From positions 620,001 to 684,000 of the forward strand of contig NZ_CP061205.1 in NCBI RefSeq assembly GCF_015240255.1: a stretch of DNA of 64,000 nt. Reading direction: 5' to 3'. The position numbers and the translations under genes are program-made. Shown one piece after another: positions 45,087 through 54,921 of this stretch. The notes below the pieces were generated by a model. The model was not told the DNA's origin. It saw only the letters and a program-made list of their open reading frames with translations, and ran no database searches. Numbering within the stretch: the stretch's first letter is position 1; each line of letters starts with the position of its first letter. Origin of the DNA: Kordiimonas pumila (lineage in GTDB: Bacteria; Pseudomonadota; Alphaproteobacteria; Sphingomonadales; Kordiimonadaceae).

Positions 45087-45740
45087 TTATAGCCTGTAGC
45101 GATCTTTCAGATAAATGCGTTTTGGGTCATTTTTTTCAGGGAGAGACTGTGTAAACGCATCTCTTTTGCTGAGCCGGTTATAATAGTCGGCTATATGCTG
45201 AAATTCGCTTATGTCGGTGAAAAGCCGGCCAACATGAAGGGCATAACCAATGTTGATGTCAGCCGCTGAAAACCCGCTTTTGAGTATGTAGGGGTGATCG
45301 TTTAGTTTTTGATCGATAACCTCAATTGCTTTTTCAAGGCGTCGTTTTTCCAGTTTTACAACGGTGGCTGATTGCAGGGAAGCGTCGTTGAGTGCAATGA
45401 ATTGCTGGGTAAGGTTTGCGCAGTGCACAGCTATTGTTTCTGAATAATGTATCCATTGCAGCCATTCGAACCGTTCATCACTGTCTGGCTTTCGCCAAAA
45501 CTCATGGGTTGAATCGTACTTTTGGCATAGCCATTCAGTGATCGCACCGCTTTCAAACAATGTTGTTTTGCCGTCGATAAGGCAAGGAACCCTGCCAAGA
45601 GGATGTACGGCAAGATAGTCCGGTGCGCGGAGGTCGCGGCCAAAGCTGTGTGTTACAACGTCAAAATCCAGCTTTAGTTCATAAAGCAGCCACAGAGATT
45701 TCATGGACCGTGATTCAGGGCAGTGGTGCAGGGTAATCAT
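45087..45740 (-). CDS. Glutathione S-transferase
   Basis: A 217-residue protein. The N-terminal thioredoxin-fold half has HHCPESRSMKSLWLLYELKLDFDVVTHSFGRDLRAPDYLAVHPLGRVPCLIDG with the cis-Pro in RVPCL, and FESGAITEWL with the gamma-Glu contact Glu-Ser. The all-helical C-terminal half has a normal ending (ISEFQHIADYYNRLSKRDAFTQSL). It resembles the YfcG/Nu-class bacterial GSTs. The glutathione substrate is unknown. It stands alone on the minus strand between surface-protein genes, convergent with the M55 peptidase gene. Confidence 0.9.
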   Translation of the reverse strand: MITLHHCPESRSMKSLWLLYELKLDFDVVTHSFGRDLRAPDYLAVHPLGRVPCLIDGKTTLFESGAITEWLCQKYDSTHEFWRKPDSDERFEWLQWIHYSETIAVHCANLTQQFIALNDASLQSATVVKLEKRRLEKAIEVIDQKLNDHPYILKSGFSAADINIGYALHVGRLFTDISEFQHIADYYNRLSKRDAFTQSLPEKNDPKRIYLKDRYRL

Positions 45741-46261
45741 GGGGCTGTCTCTTGTGTGAAGTGTTCTTGGGCGTGATACCTAAAGTGGATTATCTGTAAA
45801 GTTATTGATGCTGCGGGGCAGTATATTTCGGTCGCATATTATGATCTTTCGTACAAGAAAATATTAAAATGCCGCCTTGTTACTGCCTTTAAAACTGGCA
45901 TAGAATTTCCGGCTAATTGTGCGGAAACAAGGGGGGATAGTATATGCCCGTCACGCCTGAAGGTTGTTTTGATTAAATAATCAATAAGGGGTGGTAATTC
46001 TTTTTTAAGCTATGTAATCTAAACGTAATTGGGGGCTTAAATTGCCTGAAAATATAAACTATTTTCTAGTGTGTTATAAAAGCAGCGCACAACCTATGGT
46101 TTTTTAATAAAAATAGATAGTGAAAAGTGCCGATTACATAGTGAACCCACCATCTCGGAAAATGCAAAGCCTTCTAACGGCGATACCCGAATAAATAGCA
46201 ACAACCCCTATAGTGACCCAAGGCTTTTGTCAGTCTTGTCAGTACAGTGAAGAGACATTTT
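45741..46261. other. AT-rich intergenic region upstream of the giant RTX gene
   Basis: About 520 bp with no gene or RNA I can support. It is strongly AT-rich compared with both neighbours and holds the promoters of the divergent GST and RTX genes. Confidence 0.5.
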
Positions 46262-49200
46262 ATGCATTATGAACGGAACGATCAGGACAGTCAAAATTGT
46301 TCAATACTTTCTTTAGATAAAGATGCCTTTTCTGTAGGTGGTGGGCGACAGGCACTGATTGTTGATTCGTCGGTGCAGGACGCTGCCATTCTATGTGGCA
46401 GCCTTCCTGATCACATGGATGTATATATCGCCCAGCCGGGTGGGCTTAACGCCCTGATCAGCGAACTGGAAGCAAGCGGGCATATTGGCAACCTGCATAT
46501 TCTAACCCACGGTGAACCGGGCGCGATCACGCTTGCGGGCGAACGGCTGGATGCTGGTGCACTCAAGGCTTCTCACCCTTTCTCTGCTGTCATCAAACAC
46601 TTGACGCATGCAGGTTCGAAAATCGCACTTTGGGCTTGCTCAGTTGCTGATGGGGCGAAAGGAGAACATTTTGTAAAGGCACTTGAGGCGCTGACGGGCG
46701 CGCCGGTTTTTGCCGCTGATAAACTGGTTGGTTCATTGGTATCTGGCGGTACATGGGATATAGGCACCACCCCGCCCTTTAGCCAAAAATCGTTGGCGAG
46801 CTACCCACACACGCTGCCAACATTTGACATGACTGGCGGCACGCTCGGTACCGCCAGCGGTGCCGACAGCATCGCCGACAACCAGTTTCAGGAAACGGAA
46901 AGCGGTGTGACGATGACCGTTTCCTTTGATCTGGGTGGCGCAACGTTAGAAGATGATGTGTTTCTCGATAATATTACAGCACAGGATATTGTTGGGGACT
47001 ACCTTTATGCTGATAATGGTAATACAGTCACAACTGTAACTGTCAGTTTTGATACCGCAGTGAGCATAGATTCTTTTGTCTTCGGCATCATTGATGGTGA
47101 CGTTGACGGCACCTATACGGTTACACCGAATTCCGGCTCTACCCTTACAATAACAGCACCAGGTGATTTCACTAACAGTGCAACACATATGGAAAGCCCA
47201 AGCGATTGGACAAATGTTACCAGCTTTACTATCACAAGCTCAAACGGTCAGTGGGCCCCACTGATGGACAGCGTTGTCTTTTCTGTTGCCAACAACGCCC
47301 CCGCGCTTGGTGGTACGCCGGCTGATGATACGGCGGTTGAGGATGTTGCAACAGCGATCGATCTTTCCGCCTATAATGTATCAGACGCCGATGGTGACAC
47401 AATCACCCTGACGCTGGGGGTGGACCGGGGCACGATTGCATCTGTGGACGGTAACGGCACAACAGACGGCGTGACCATTGCCACCTCTGGCACTACGTCT
47501 ATGACCCTGCAGGGCACGGCTGCCAACCTGAATACCTATCTGAACGATACATCGCACATTGAGTATACAACAGACAGCAACGACACCACATCAGCAACGC
47601 TGACCGTTACACCAAACGACGGTACGGAGGACGGCACCGCCGACACTGTTACCATCAATATTACCTCTGTGAATGATGCACCAACCCTGACAGCCACAGG
47701 CAATGATCCTGCCTTCACTGAGGGTGGTTCAGCCGTTGACCTGTTCAGCAGTGTGGCACTCTCCACCGTAGACGGTGGCGGTGTTGCCGGATACACGATA
47801 ACGGTTACCAATGTAACAGATGGTGCAGATGAAATTATTAATGCAGACGGCGTTGATATTCTACTAACAAACGGTGATACAGGCACCCTGAACGGCGGCA
47901 CCATTACCTATACCGTTTCCGTGTCTGGCACGACAGCCACTATCGACTTTGTGGATTCAAGCGGTTCCCCTGGAGCAAACCAGATAATTTTGGAAGGCCT
48001 GAAATACGAAAACACAAGCGAGGACCCCACAGCGGGTGCGCGTGTTATCACAATTACCAGCCTCAGTGATGACGGCGGCACCGCAAACGGCGGGGTTGAT
48101 ACAACAGTGCTCTCGCTGGCGTCAACGGTGACGGTGGCAGCTGTTAATAATGACCCAAGCGCCAGCGGTGTTCCAACTGATGTGACGGTGGTTGAGGATA
48201 CTGCGAGTGACCTTGATCTGTCAGCGGTTAGCTTTGCTGATGTGGACAGCGCAGGCAGCGTGACAGTTACCTTGACAGTAGGCACCGGCACGATGGCTGC
48301 GAGCAGTGGTGGCAGTGTGACAGTTGGTGGCTCTGGCACGGGCACAATGACCCTGACAGGCACGATTGCGAATATCAACACCTATCTGGATACCGCTTCG
48401 AACATCCAGTATACGGGGGCATCCAATGCTAGCGGCGATGATGCGACCACGCTCGGTATCACCGTCAACGACGGTGATGGTTCCGGCGATGTGAGTGTTG
48501 GTACGGTTAACATTGATATTACCGCTGTTGCGGACACCTTCACTGTGACCACGATACTTGATAATGGGGATGATACAACTCTGGGTGCTGATTTGGCCGC
48601 TGATATTGCTGATGGTGGCGGCCTGTCGCTTCGGGAAGCTATTGGTTACGCAGGGGCTGGTGATACGATCACTTTCGATGCCGGCCTTTCTGGTGGCACC
48701 ATTCTCCTGAATGGTGAACTTTCTATCACCACCGACATCACCATTGATGGTGATGTGGATGCAGACGACAAGGCCGATATCACGATTAATGGCAATGATA
48801 TTAGCCGGGTGTTCAATATCTCGGGTGGCACCAGCACGCTGCAATCCCTGACCATTTCACATGGTGCTGTCACCGGTAACGGCGGTGCGATCCTGATCTC
48901 GGGGGCCTCCACGGATGTGACCATCGATAGCTCCACGATTTCGGACAGCGAGGCCTCCAGTCGGGGAGGCGGCATTTATGTCGATGATTTGGCTAATATG
49001 TCGCTAACCAACAGCCTTGTCACCGGCAACGAGGCCGAATATGGCTCGGTGGTTGTTGTCGGTACCGCGACCATCGACAATACGACAATTGCCTACAACA
49101 CAGCCGATGGCATTGCTGGCCTGCATGTCCTTGGTACCGGGACAGCCGGGGCTGTTGCAGATGTTACTAATGTCACCCTGACCGGTAACCGGGAAACCGG

Positions 49201-52200
49201 GTTCAACGGCTTTGAAGAAATTTTAGCGGAAGGCAACATCCGGACCGCCACCATTAATGTGACGGACAGTATCATCGCCAACACAGGCGGCGGCACCAAC
49301 ATCCTGAATGCTGGTACGATCAACTTCTCCGGCACCGTCATTGTCAGCGAGGCATTTACCCCCAGTAGTGGCTCTGCAACTGTTATATCTTCTCTGACAG
49401 ACATTTTCGCTAGCACTGCCAGCAATGGTAGCGTGACCGGAGGCACCTTGGCGGATAACGGCCAAGTGGTACAATCTGTTCTGGTTACTGGAGATGCTGT
49501 AGGCTTCGGTGCCTATCCGAACGCTTTACCAACTGCGAGCGGTGTGCCGTCTGATGTAACGGTAACAGAAGATACCGCGAGTGACCTTGACCTGTCGGCT
49601 GTAACGTTTGCTGATGTTGATAGCGCGGGCAGCGTGACAGTTACCTTGACAGTAGGCACCGGTACGATGGCGGCAAGTAGCGGCGGCAGTGTTACGGTTG
49701 GTGGTTCTGGCACGGGCACAATGACCCTGACGGGCACGATTGCGAACATCAACACCTACCTCGATACCGCTTCGAACATCCAGTATACAGGTGCCGCGAA
49801 CGTGAGCGGCGATGATGCGACCACAATCGACATTACCATTAATGATGGTGATGGTTCAGGCGATGTGAGTGTTGGTACGGTTAACATCGATATTACAGCA
49901 GTGAATGATGCCCCGACGATTACGGGGCTTGTCTCTGACCTGACGGTAACAGAGGATGTTGCCAGCGACCTTGACCTGTCGGCTGTAACGGTTGCTGATA
50001 TTGACGGTGATGAACTCACTGTCACACTGGATATCAGTGGGGGTACGTTCAGTGCGCCGATTAACGGCGTTTCTATTGAAGAGACCCTTGTGGACAGCGA
50101 CACCATCACACTGGTGGGAACTGCGGCAGATATTAATACATATCTGGATACCGCGTCGAACATTCAGTACACGGGGGCGTCTAACGTAAACGGCGATGAT
50201 GCTGCCACCCTTACTGTTACCGTCAGTGACGGTACGCTCAGTGATAATGATACCGCAAACATCGACATCACTGTGGTGAATGACGACCCGACTGCGACTG
50301 GGCTACCAAGTGATATTACCGTTACGGAAGACACGGCATCAGACGTGGACCTGTCTGCCACCAACTTCAGCGATATAGACAGTGCCAGCCTTACGGTAAC
50401 GCTGACCCTTGATGACGGTACCTTTGGTACTCCGGCGGACGGCGCCGGTGTGGGCGGCGGTGTCACTGAAACGCTGGTAAACAGCACAACAATCACCCTT
50501 GTCGGTGCTGCGGATGATATCGATACCTACCTCGATACCGCATCGAACATTCAGTATACCGGGGCTGCGGATGTGAGCGGCGATGACGTGGCCACCATCA
50601 CGGTCACTGCCAACGACGGAGACGGCTCTGGCGACGTGGCAATCGGCACTGTCAACATTGACATCACCAATGTCAATGATGCACCAACAGCAACTGGGTT
50701 GCCAGCAACGGTCACTTTCACTGAAGATGCTTCATATCCTACCCTAGACCTATCATCCCTAAGCCTGACGGATGTTGATACGACAGGCGATGTAACAATA
50801 ACACTCACGGCAGTAAACGGTACTTTGGGTGCTAGTATAGTGGGCGGCGTTACGTCTATATATGTATCCGCTGGAGTGCGACAGCTTGTAGGTACTATTG
50901 ACGAGCTTAACACGTACCTGGATGGTGGCAATGTTGCGTATAACCCTGTTGCAAATGCCAGTGGCGATAATGCTGATACGATCACCGTTACCATCAATGA
51001 CGGAAATGGTTCTGGTGATGTCACGATTGGTACGATCAGTGTTAATCTTACGGCAGTGAATGACGACCCGACTGCGACTGGGCTACCAAGTGATATTACC
51101 GTTACGGAAGATACGGCATCAGACGTGGACCTGTCTGCCATCAACTTCAGCGATATAGACAGTGCCAGCCTTACGGTAACGCTGACCCTTGATGACGGTA
51201 CCTTTGGCACGCCTGCGGACGGCGCCGGTGTGGGCGGCGGTGTCACTGAAACGCTGGTAAACAGCACAACAATCACCCTTGTCGGTGCTGCGGATGATAT
51301 CGATACCTACCTCGATACCGCATCGAACATTCAGTATACCGGGGCTGCGGATGTGAGCGGCGATGACGTGGCCACCATCACGGTCACTGCCAACGACGGC
51401 GACGGCTCTGGCGACGTGGCAATCGGCACTGTCAACATTGACATCACCAATGTCAATGATGCTGCCACCTTTGGCGGCGCACTTTCAGTCAGCGTCGATG
51501 AAGACGCCACCTATTCGATCGGCGACACAGCCACAGTCTCTGATGTGGACCCTGGTGAGGGTACGTTCACGGCAGAGACTGTCAACGGCACGTACGGAGA
51601 CCTTACAATCGCCTCCAACGGTGACTGGTCATATGACCTTGATGAGACTTTGGATGCTGTACAGAGCCTGGCAGATCCGGGGGATACCCTTACAGACACT
51701 CTGACCGTCACCAGCGACGATGGTACGGAACAAGATATCGCCATCACCATCACTGGGGTGAATGATGCCCCGACTTCTACGGGGGCTACGGTTACCCTGC
51801 TTGAAGATACAGTGCATGCCTTCACTGTTGCCAACTTTGCCTTTAGCGATGTTGATACCGGTGATACGCTTACCAGTGTACGGATTGATAGCCTGACACT
51901 GGCCTCTGGGGATACATTGCAGCTATCTGGCGTGAATGTGACAGCCGGTCAGGTTATTGCAGTTGCGGATATTACCGGCGGTAACCTTGTTTACACCCCT
52001 GCGCCAGACGCAAATGGCCTGGCACTCTCGAGCTTCACTTACAGTGTGAACGACGGTACAGCCTTTGCGGCAGCACCGTCTAGCTTCACCCTGAATGTGA
52101 CGGATGTGGCAGATAATGCGGCCCCTACCAACCTGAACCTGAGCAATGCTTCGATTAACGAGAATGTTGTGGGCGGTGTTATTGGTACACTTTCTGCGAT

Positions 52201-53182
52201 TGAGCCGGACGGCGAAAGCATCACATTCGGCACATCAGACAGCCGGTTTGAAGTTGTGGGTACAACGCTGAAGCTGAAAGCTGGTGTTAGCCTTGACTAT
52301 GAAGAAACCAGCAGCATACAGATCGGCGTAACCGCGTCTGACCCGGCTGGGGCAACCCATACCCGCTTCTTTACCATCACGGTTAATGACGTCGGCGAAC
52401 ACACCACAACTGAGGGCGCTGATACCATTACCGGCGGCAGTGAAAATGACTTTGTATCCTCTGGTGGCGGCGATGACCGTATCATCACAAATGACGGTAG
52501 AGATACGATTGACGGCGGTGCCGGTAATGATGATATCTCTGGCGGCAATGATGATGATTGGGCGACCGGTGGCACCGGCGACGATACTGTGTCTGGCGGG
52601 TCGGGCGAAGACACCCTGTTTGGCGGTGAAGGCAACGATCTTGTTATGGCAGGCGACGATGATGACCTTGTCTATGCTGGTGCAGGTGATGATGGTGACG
52701 ACCTTGTTGAAGGCAGCGACGGTAACGACAGCCTTGGCGGCGGTGCAGGCAATGATAACCTGCAAGGCGGCGACGGTAATGATGTGCTGTGGGGCCGTGC
52801 TGGCAGCGACACGCTCGAAGGCGGCGCAGGCGATGACGTGCTCTATAACGGCGCTGGAAGCGACACTGTCCTTGGGGGCAGTGGTAACGATACCATATGG
52901 GCCAGTGCGGGCGATGATGTCCTCACTGGTGGTAGCGGGGCAGACGTCTTTATCTTTGGCAGCAATTCCGGCAATGACACCGTTACCGACTTCGATACTT
53001 CTGAGGATATCCTCAACCTGTCGTTTACGGGCTTTAGCACCCTTGATGAGGTAACGGCTGCTACCACAGCAACCGAGGTTGACGGTGCAAACGGCATCCT
53101 AATTACGATTGACGCCAATGAAAGCATCTTCCTGATCGGGCTTTCTGTCGATGATCTGAATAGCGCTACTATGATTTTATAG
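46262..53182 (+). CDS. Giant DUF4347/cadherin/RTX surface protein
   Basis: About 2306 residues from ATG 46262 (GAAGAGA six bases upstream); an in-frame GTG lies 15 bp earlier at 46247. The N-terminal DUF4347 domain (residues about 25-185: ALIVDSSVQDAAILCGSL, HILTHGEPGAITLAGE, IALWACSVADGAKGEHFVKALEALTG) is typical of long bacterial adhesins. A run of cadherin/VCBS-like domains follows, with an inserted beta-helix section at about 770-1090 opening with LSLREAIGYAGAGDTITFD. RTX repeats at about 2055-2235 include GGSGEDTLFGGEGNDLVMAG. A type-I secretion tail ends SVDDLNSATMIL. It is probably a secreted or cell-surface Ca2+-dependent adhesin. Some internal repeats are about 98% identical in DNA. 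No type-I exporter genes are in the window. Confidence 0.88.
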   Translation: MHYERNDQDSQNCSILSLDKDAFSVGGGRQALIVDSSVQDAAILCGSLPDHMDVYIAQPGGLNALISELEASGHIGNLHILTHGEPGAITLAGERLDAGALKASHPFSAVIKHLTHAGSKIALWACSVADGAKGEHFVKALEALTGAPVFAADKLVGSLVSGGTWDIGTTPPFSQKSLASYPHTLPTFDMTGGTLGTASGADSIADNQFQETESGVTMTVSFDLGGATLEDDVFLDNITAQDIVGDYLYADNGNTVTTVTVSFDTAVSIDSFVFGIIDGDVDGTYTVTPNSGSTLTITAPGDFTNSATHMESPSDWTNVTSFTITSSNGQWAPLMDSVVFSVANNAPALGGTPADDTAVEDVATAIDLSAYNVSDADGDTITLTLGVDRGTIASVDGNGTTDGVTIATSGTTSMTLQGTAANLNTYLNDTSHIEYTTDSNDTTSATLTVTPNDGTEDGTADTVTINITSVNDAPTLTATGNDPAFTEGGSAVDLFSSVALSTVDGGGVAGYTITVTNVTDGADEIINADGVDILLTNGDTGTLNGGTITYTVSVSGTTATIDFVDSSGSPGANQIILEGLKYENTSEDPTAGARVITITSLSDDGGTANGGVDTTVLSLASTVTVAAVNNDPSASGVPTDVTVVEDTASDLDLSAVSFADVDSAGSVTVTLTVGTGTMAASSGGSVTVGGSGTGTMTLTGTIANINTYLDTASNIQYTGASNASGDDATTLGITVNDGDGSGDVSVGTVNIDITAVADTFTVTTILDNGDDTTLGADLAADIADGGGLSLREAIGYAGAGDTITFDAGLSGGTILLNGELSITTDITIDGDVDADDKADITINGNDISRVFNISGGTSTLQSLTISHGAVTGNGGAILISGASTDVTIDSSTISDSEASSRGGGIYVDDLANMSLTNSLVTGNEAEYGSVVVVGTATIDNTTIAYNTADGIAGLHVLGTGTAGAVADVTNVTLTGNRETGFNGFEEILAEGNIRTATINVTDSIIANTGGGTNILNAGTINFSGTVIVSEAFTPSSGSATVISSLTDIFASTASNGSVTGGTLADNGQVVQSVLVTGDAVGFGAYPNALPTASGVPSDVTVTEDTASDLDLSAVTFADVDSAGSVTVTLTVGTGTMAASSGGSVTVGGSGTGTMTLTGTIANINTYLDTASNIQYTGAANVSGDDATTIDITINDGDGSGDVSVGTVNIDITAVNDAPTITGLVSDLTVTEDVASDLDLSAVTVADIDGDELTVTLDISGGTFSAPINGVSIEETLVDSDTITLVGTAADINTYLDTASNIQYTGASNVNGDDAATLTVTVSDGTLSDNDTANIDITVVNDDPTATGLPSDITVTEDTASDVDLSATNFSDIDSASLTVTLTLDDGTFGTPADGAGVGGGVTETLVNSTTITLVGAADDIDTYLDTASNIQYTGAADVSGDDVATITVTANDGDGSGDVAIGTVNIDITNVNDAPTATGLPATVTFTEDASYPTLDLSSLSLTDVDTTGDVTITLTAVNGTLGASIVGGVTSIYVSAGVRQLVGTIDELNTYLDGGNVAYNPVANASGDNADTITVTINDGNGSGDVTIGTISVNLTAVNDDPTATGLPSDITVTEDTASDVDLSAINFSDIDSASLTVTLTLDDGTFGTPADGAGVGGGVTETLVNSTTITLVGAADDIDTYLDTASNIQYTGAADVSGDDVATITVTANDGDGSGDVAIGTVNIDITNVNDAATFGGALSVSVDEDATYSIGDTATVSDVDPGEGTFTAETVNGTYGDLTIASNGDWSYDLDETLDAVQSLADPGDTLTDTLTVTSDDGTEQDIAITITGVNDAPTSTGATVTLLEDTVHAFTVANFAFSDVDTGDTLTSVRIDSLTLASGDTLQLSGVNVTAGQVIAVADITGGNLVYTPAPDANGLALSSFTYSVNDGTAFAAAPSSFTLNVTDVADNAAPTNLNLSNASINENVVGGVIGTLSAIEPDGESITFGTSDSRFEVVGTTLKLKAGVSLDYEETSSIQIGVTASDPAGATHTRFFTITVNDVGEHTTTEGADTITGGSENDFVSSGGGDDRIITNDGRDTIDGGAGNDDISGGNDDDWATGGTGDDTVSGGSGEDTLFGGEGNDLVMAGDDDDLVYAGAGDDGDDLVEGSDGNDSLGGGAGNDNLQGGDGNDVLWGRAGSDTLEGGAGDDVLYNGAGSDTVLGGSGNDTIWASAGDDVLTGGSGADVFIFGSNSGNDTVTDFDTSEDILNLSFTGFSTLDEVTAATTATEVDGANGILITIDANESIFLIGLSVDDLNSATMIL
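50276..50682 (+). repeat. 407-bp internal repeat, copy A (offset 780 bp to copy B)
   Basis: By direct comparison it differs from 51056-51462 at about six of 407 positions. Each copy encodes one domain (from DDPTATGLPSDITVTEDTAS to NIDITNVNDA). This indicates recent duplication or gene conversion inside the adhesin gene. Confidence 0.9.
51056..51462 (+). repeat. 407-bp internal repeat, copy B
   Basis: The partner of 50276-50682, with about 98.5% identity by eye. A less similar repeat pair encodes the SGVPxDVTV domain at about 48157-48530 and 49537-49900. Confidence 0.9.
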
Positions 53183-53206
53183 GATCAAATAAGGGCTTCA
53201 ATAATA

Positions 53207-53234
53207 ATCCTGAGGGGTAAGAACCCCTCAGGAT
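53207..53234. terminator. Perfect 11-bp hairpin between RTX gene and ligase gene
   Basis: ATCCTGAGGGG (53207-53217) and CCCCTCAGGAT (53224-53234) pair exactly around TAAGAA. It lies between convergent genes and probably ends transcription from either side, though no T run is present. Confidence 0.65.
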
Positions 53235-53281
53235 GTATAGTTAAGTATAGAGAAAATGGTTTTAACCAGCGATTGAAATGG

Positions 53282-54907
53282 TTAGCTACCTTTGCCCCAT
53301 TCGCGGTTTCTAAGGTCAATTCGTCTTATTTTACCAGAAACTGTTTTGGGGAGTTCGCTGACAAATTCAATTTTACGGGGGTATTTATAAGGGGCAGTTA
53401 CATGCTTTACATGGTCTTTTAATGTTTGTTTTAGATCATCTGATGCTGTGTAACCGGGCGCCAGCACCACAAAAGCAGCCACGATTTCCCCGCGTGTTGC
53501 ATCAGGGCTTGAGACAACCGCGCTTTCTGCAACCGCCGGGTGCTCAATAAGGGCACTTTCCACCTCAAAAGGCCCAATTCGGTAACCGGCTGACAGAATT
53601 ACATCATCTGCCCGGCTGACAAACCAAAAATAGCCATCTTCGTCGCGGTAAGCCCGATCTCCTGTTAAATACCAGCTACCCCTGAAACAGGCTTCTGTGC
53701 GATCAGTGTCGCCTTTATAGCCTTTAAACAACCAAGGCGGCCTGACCGGACTGATAGAAAGGGCAATGTCACCTTCAACACCTGCTGCCACTTCGGTGCC
53801 GGTTTCATCTATGATCGCAAGGTTAACCCCCGGTGATGGTTTGCCCATTGAACCGGGGCGTACGTCAAGCGCGGGGAATGACCCGCATAGAATAACGGTT
53901 TCTGTCTGGCCGTAGCCATCCCGTATCTTGAGGCCAGTCGCCTTTTGCCATGCGCTGATAATTTCAGGATTCAGCGGCTCGCCTGCGCCGACACAGTGCC
54001 GAAGGTGGGGGAATGTATAAGCCGCAAGGGTTTCCTGTACCAGCATCCGGTATATGGTGGGGGCACCACACATGGTGGTAATAGGGTAGCGCGCAAACAT
54101 ACCAAGACATGTTTTTGGGTCAAAACCTGCAGTATGGTGCGTGAAAAGCGCAGCTCCTTGTATCCAGGGTGCAAAATAGCTGGACCATGCAGCTTTGGCC
54201 CAACCAGTATCTGAAATATTCCAGTGCAAATCGTCTTTTGTCAGGTCGAGCCAGAATTTGCCGGTTGTGACATGCCCTTGACCGTAGCCGTGTGTGTGCA
54301 TAGTCATTTTAGGGTACCCGGTAGTGCCAGAGGTAAAATAACAGAGGGCGTCTTCTTCTGCGGCTGTGTCTGCTGTGGTAAAGTTGGTGGAAGCAGCAGC
54401 GTTTGCAGCAGTATAGTCAACCCAACCATCTCGTGCACCGTCTATCAATATACGCGATTTAAGGGTTGGACATGCTGTGAATATTTCATCAACCTTGGCG
54501 GCGTTCAAACTGTCTGTAACAACAGCGGTGGCGCCCGATGCATCTACTCGGTAGGCAATGTCTTTGGGTGAAAGCTGTGTGGTGCCGGGTGAAGCGATAA
54601 ACCCGGCCCTGATGCAGGCAGTTAGGGTTTCCCACCAGGCAAGCTGGCGCGACAGGATAATAATAACGGTATCACCGCGCCGCACGCCAGCACCGGATAG
54701 CATGTTTGCTACCCGGCATGATCGCTGCGCAATATCCGCAAAGCTGATATCCAGTTCTGTGCCGGTATCGTCAATCCACAGCATTGCCCGCTTGTTGTTT
54801 TCAGGCTGGGCCCAAACATCAATTACGTCGCGGGCAAAATTGTACCGCTTGGCATTGCTGGGCGTAAACGAAGCGTACGCCGCAGCATAGTCTGTCATAT
54901 TTGCCAT
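53282..54907 (-). CDS. AMP-forming acyl-CoA synthetase (ACSM/acetate-like), last gene of the amine operon
   Basis: A 541-residue adenylate-forming enzyme. Motifs: ALCYFTSGTTGYPKMTMHTH (P-loop, residues about 186-205), HWNISDTGWAKAAWSSYFAPWIQGA (a segment typical of ACSM medium-chain and benzoate-type ligases), GAPTIYRMLVQ, IRDGYGQTETV (adenylate pocket), WYLTGDRAYRDEDGYFWFVSRADDVILSAGYRIGPFEVE (hinge) and PKTVSGKIRRIDLR with the catalytic Lys. The ACSM resemblance favours medium-chain or aromatic acids over acetate; this is inference. It is 14 bp downstream of the aldehyde dehydrogenase gene and would activate the acid made there. Confidence 0.9.
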   Translation of the reverse strand: MANMTDYAAAYASFTPSNAKRYNFARDVIDVWAQPENNKRAMLWIDDTGTELDISFADIAQRSCRVANMLSGAGVRRGDTVIIILSRQLAWWETLTACIRAGFIASPGTTQLSPKDIAYRVDASGATAVVTDSLNAAKVDEIFTACPTLKSRILIDGARDGWVDYTAANAAASTNFTTADTAAEEDALCYFTSGTTGYPKMTMHTHGYGQGHVTTGKFWLDLTKDDLHWNISDTGWAKAAWSSYFAPWIQGAALFTHHTAGFDPKTCLGMFARYPITTMCGAPTIYRMLVQETLAAYTFPHLRHCVGAGEPLNPEIISAWQKATGLKIRDGYGQTETVILCGSFPALDVRPGSMGKPSPGVNLAIIDETGTEVAAGVEGDIALSISPVRPPWLFKGYKGDTDRTEACFRGSWYLTGDRAYRDEDGYFWFVSRADDVILSAGYRIGPFEVESALIEHPAVAESAVVSSPDATRGEIVAAFVVLAPGYTASDDLKQTLKDHVKHVTAPYKYPRKIEFVSELPKTVSGKIRRIDLRNREWGKGS

Positions 54908-54921
54908 AGTGGCAGGCCCCC

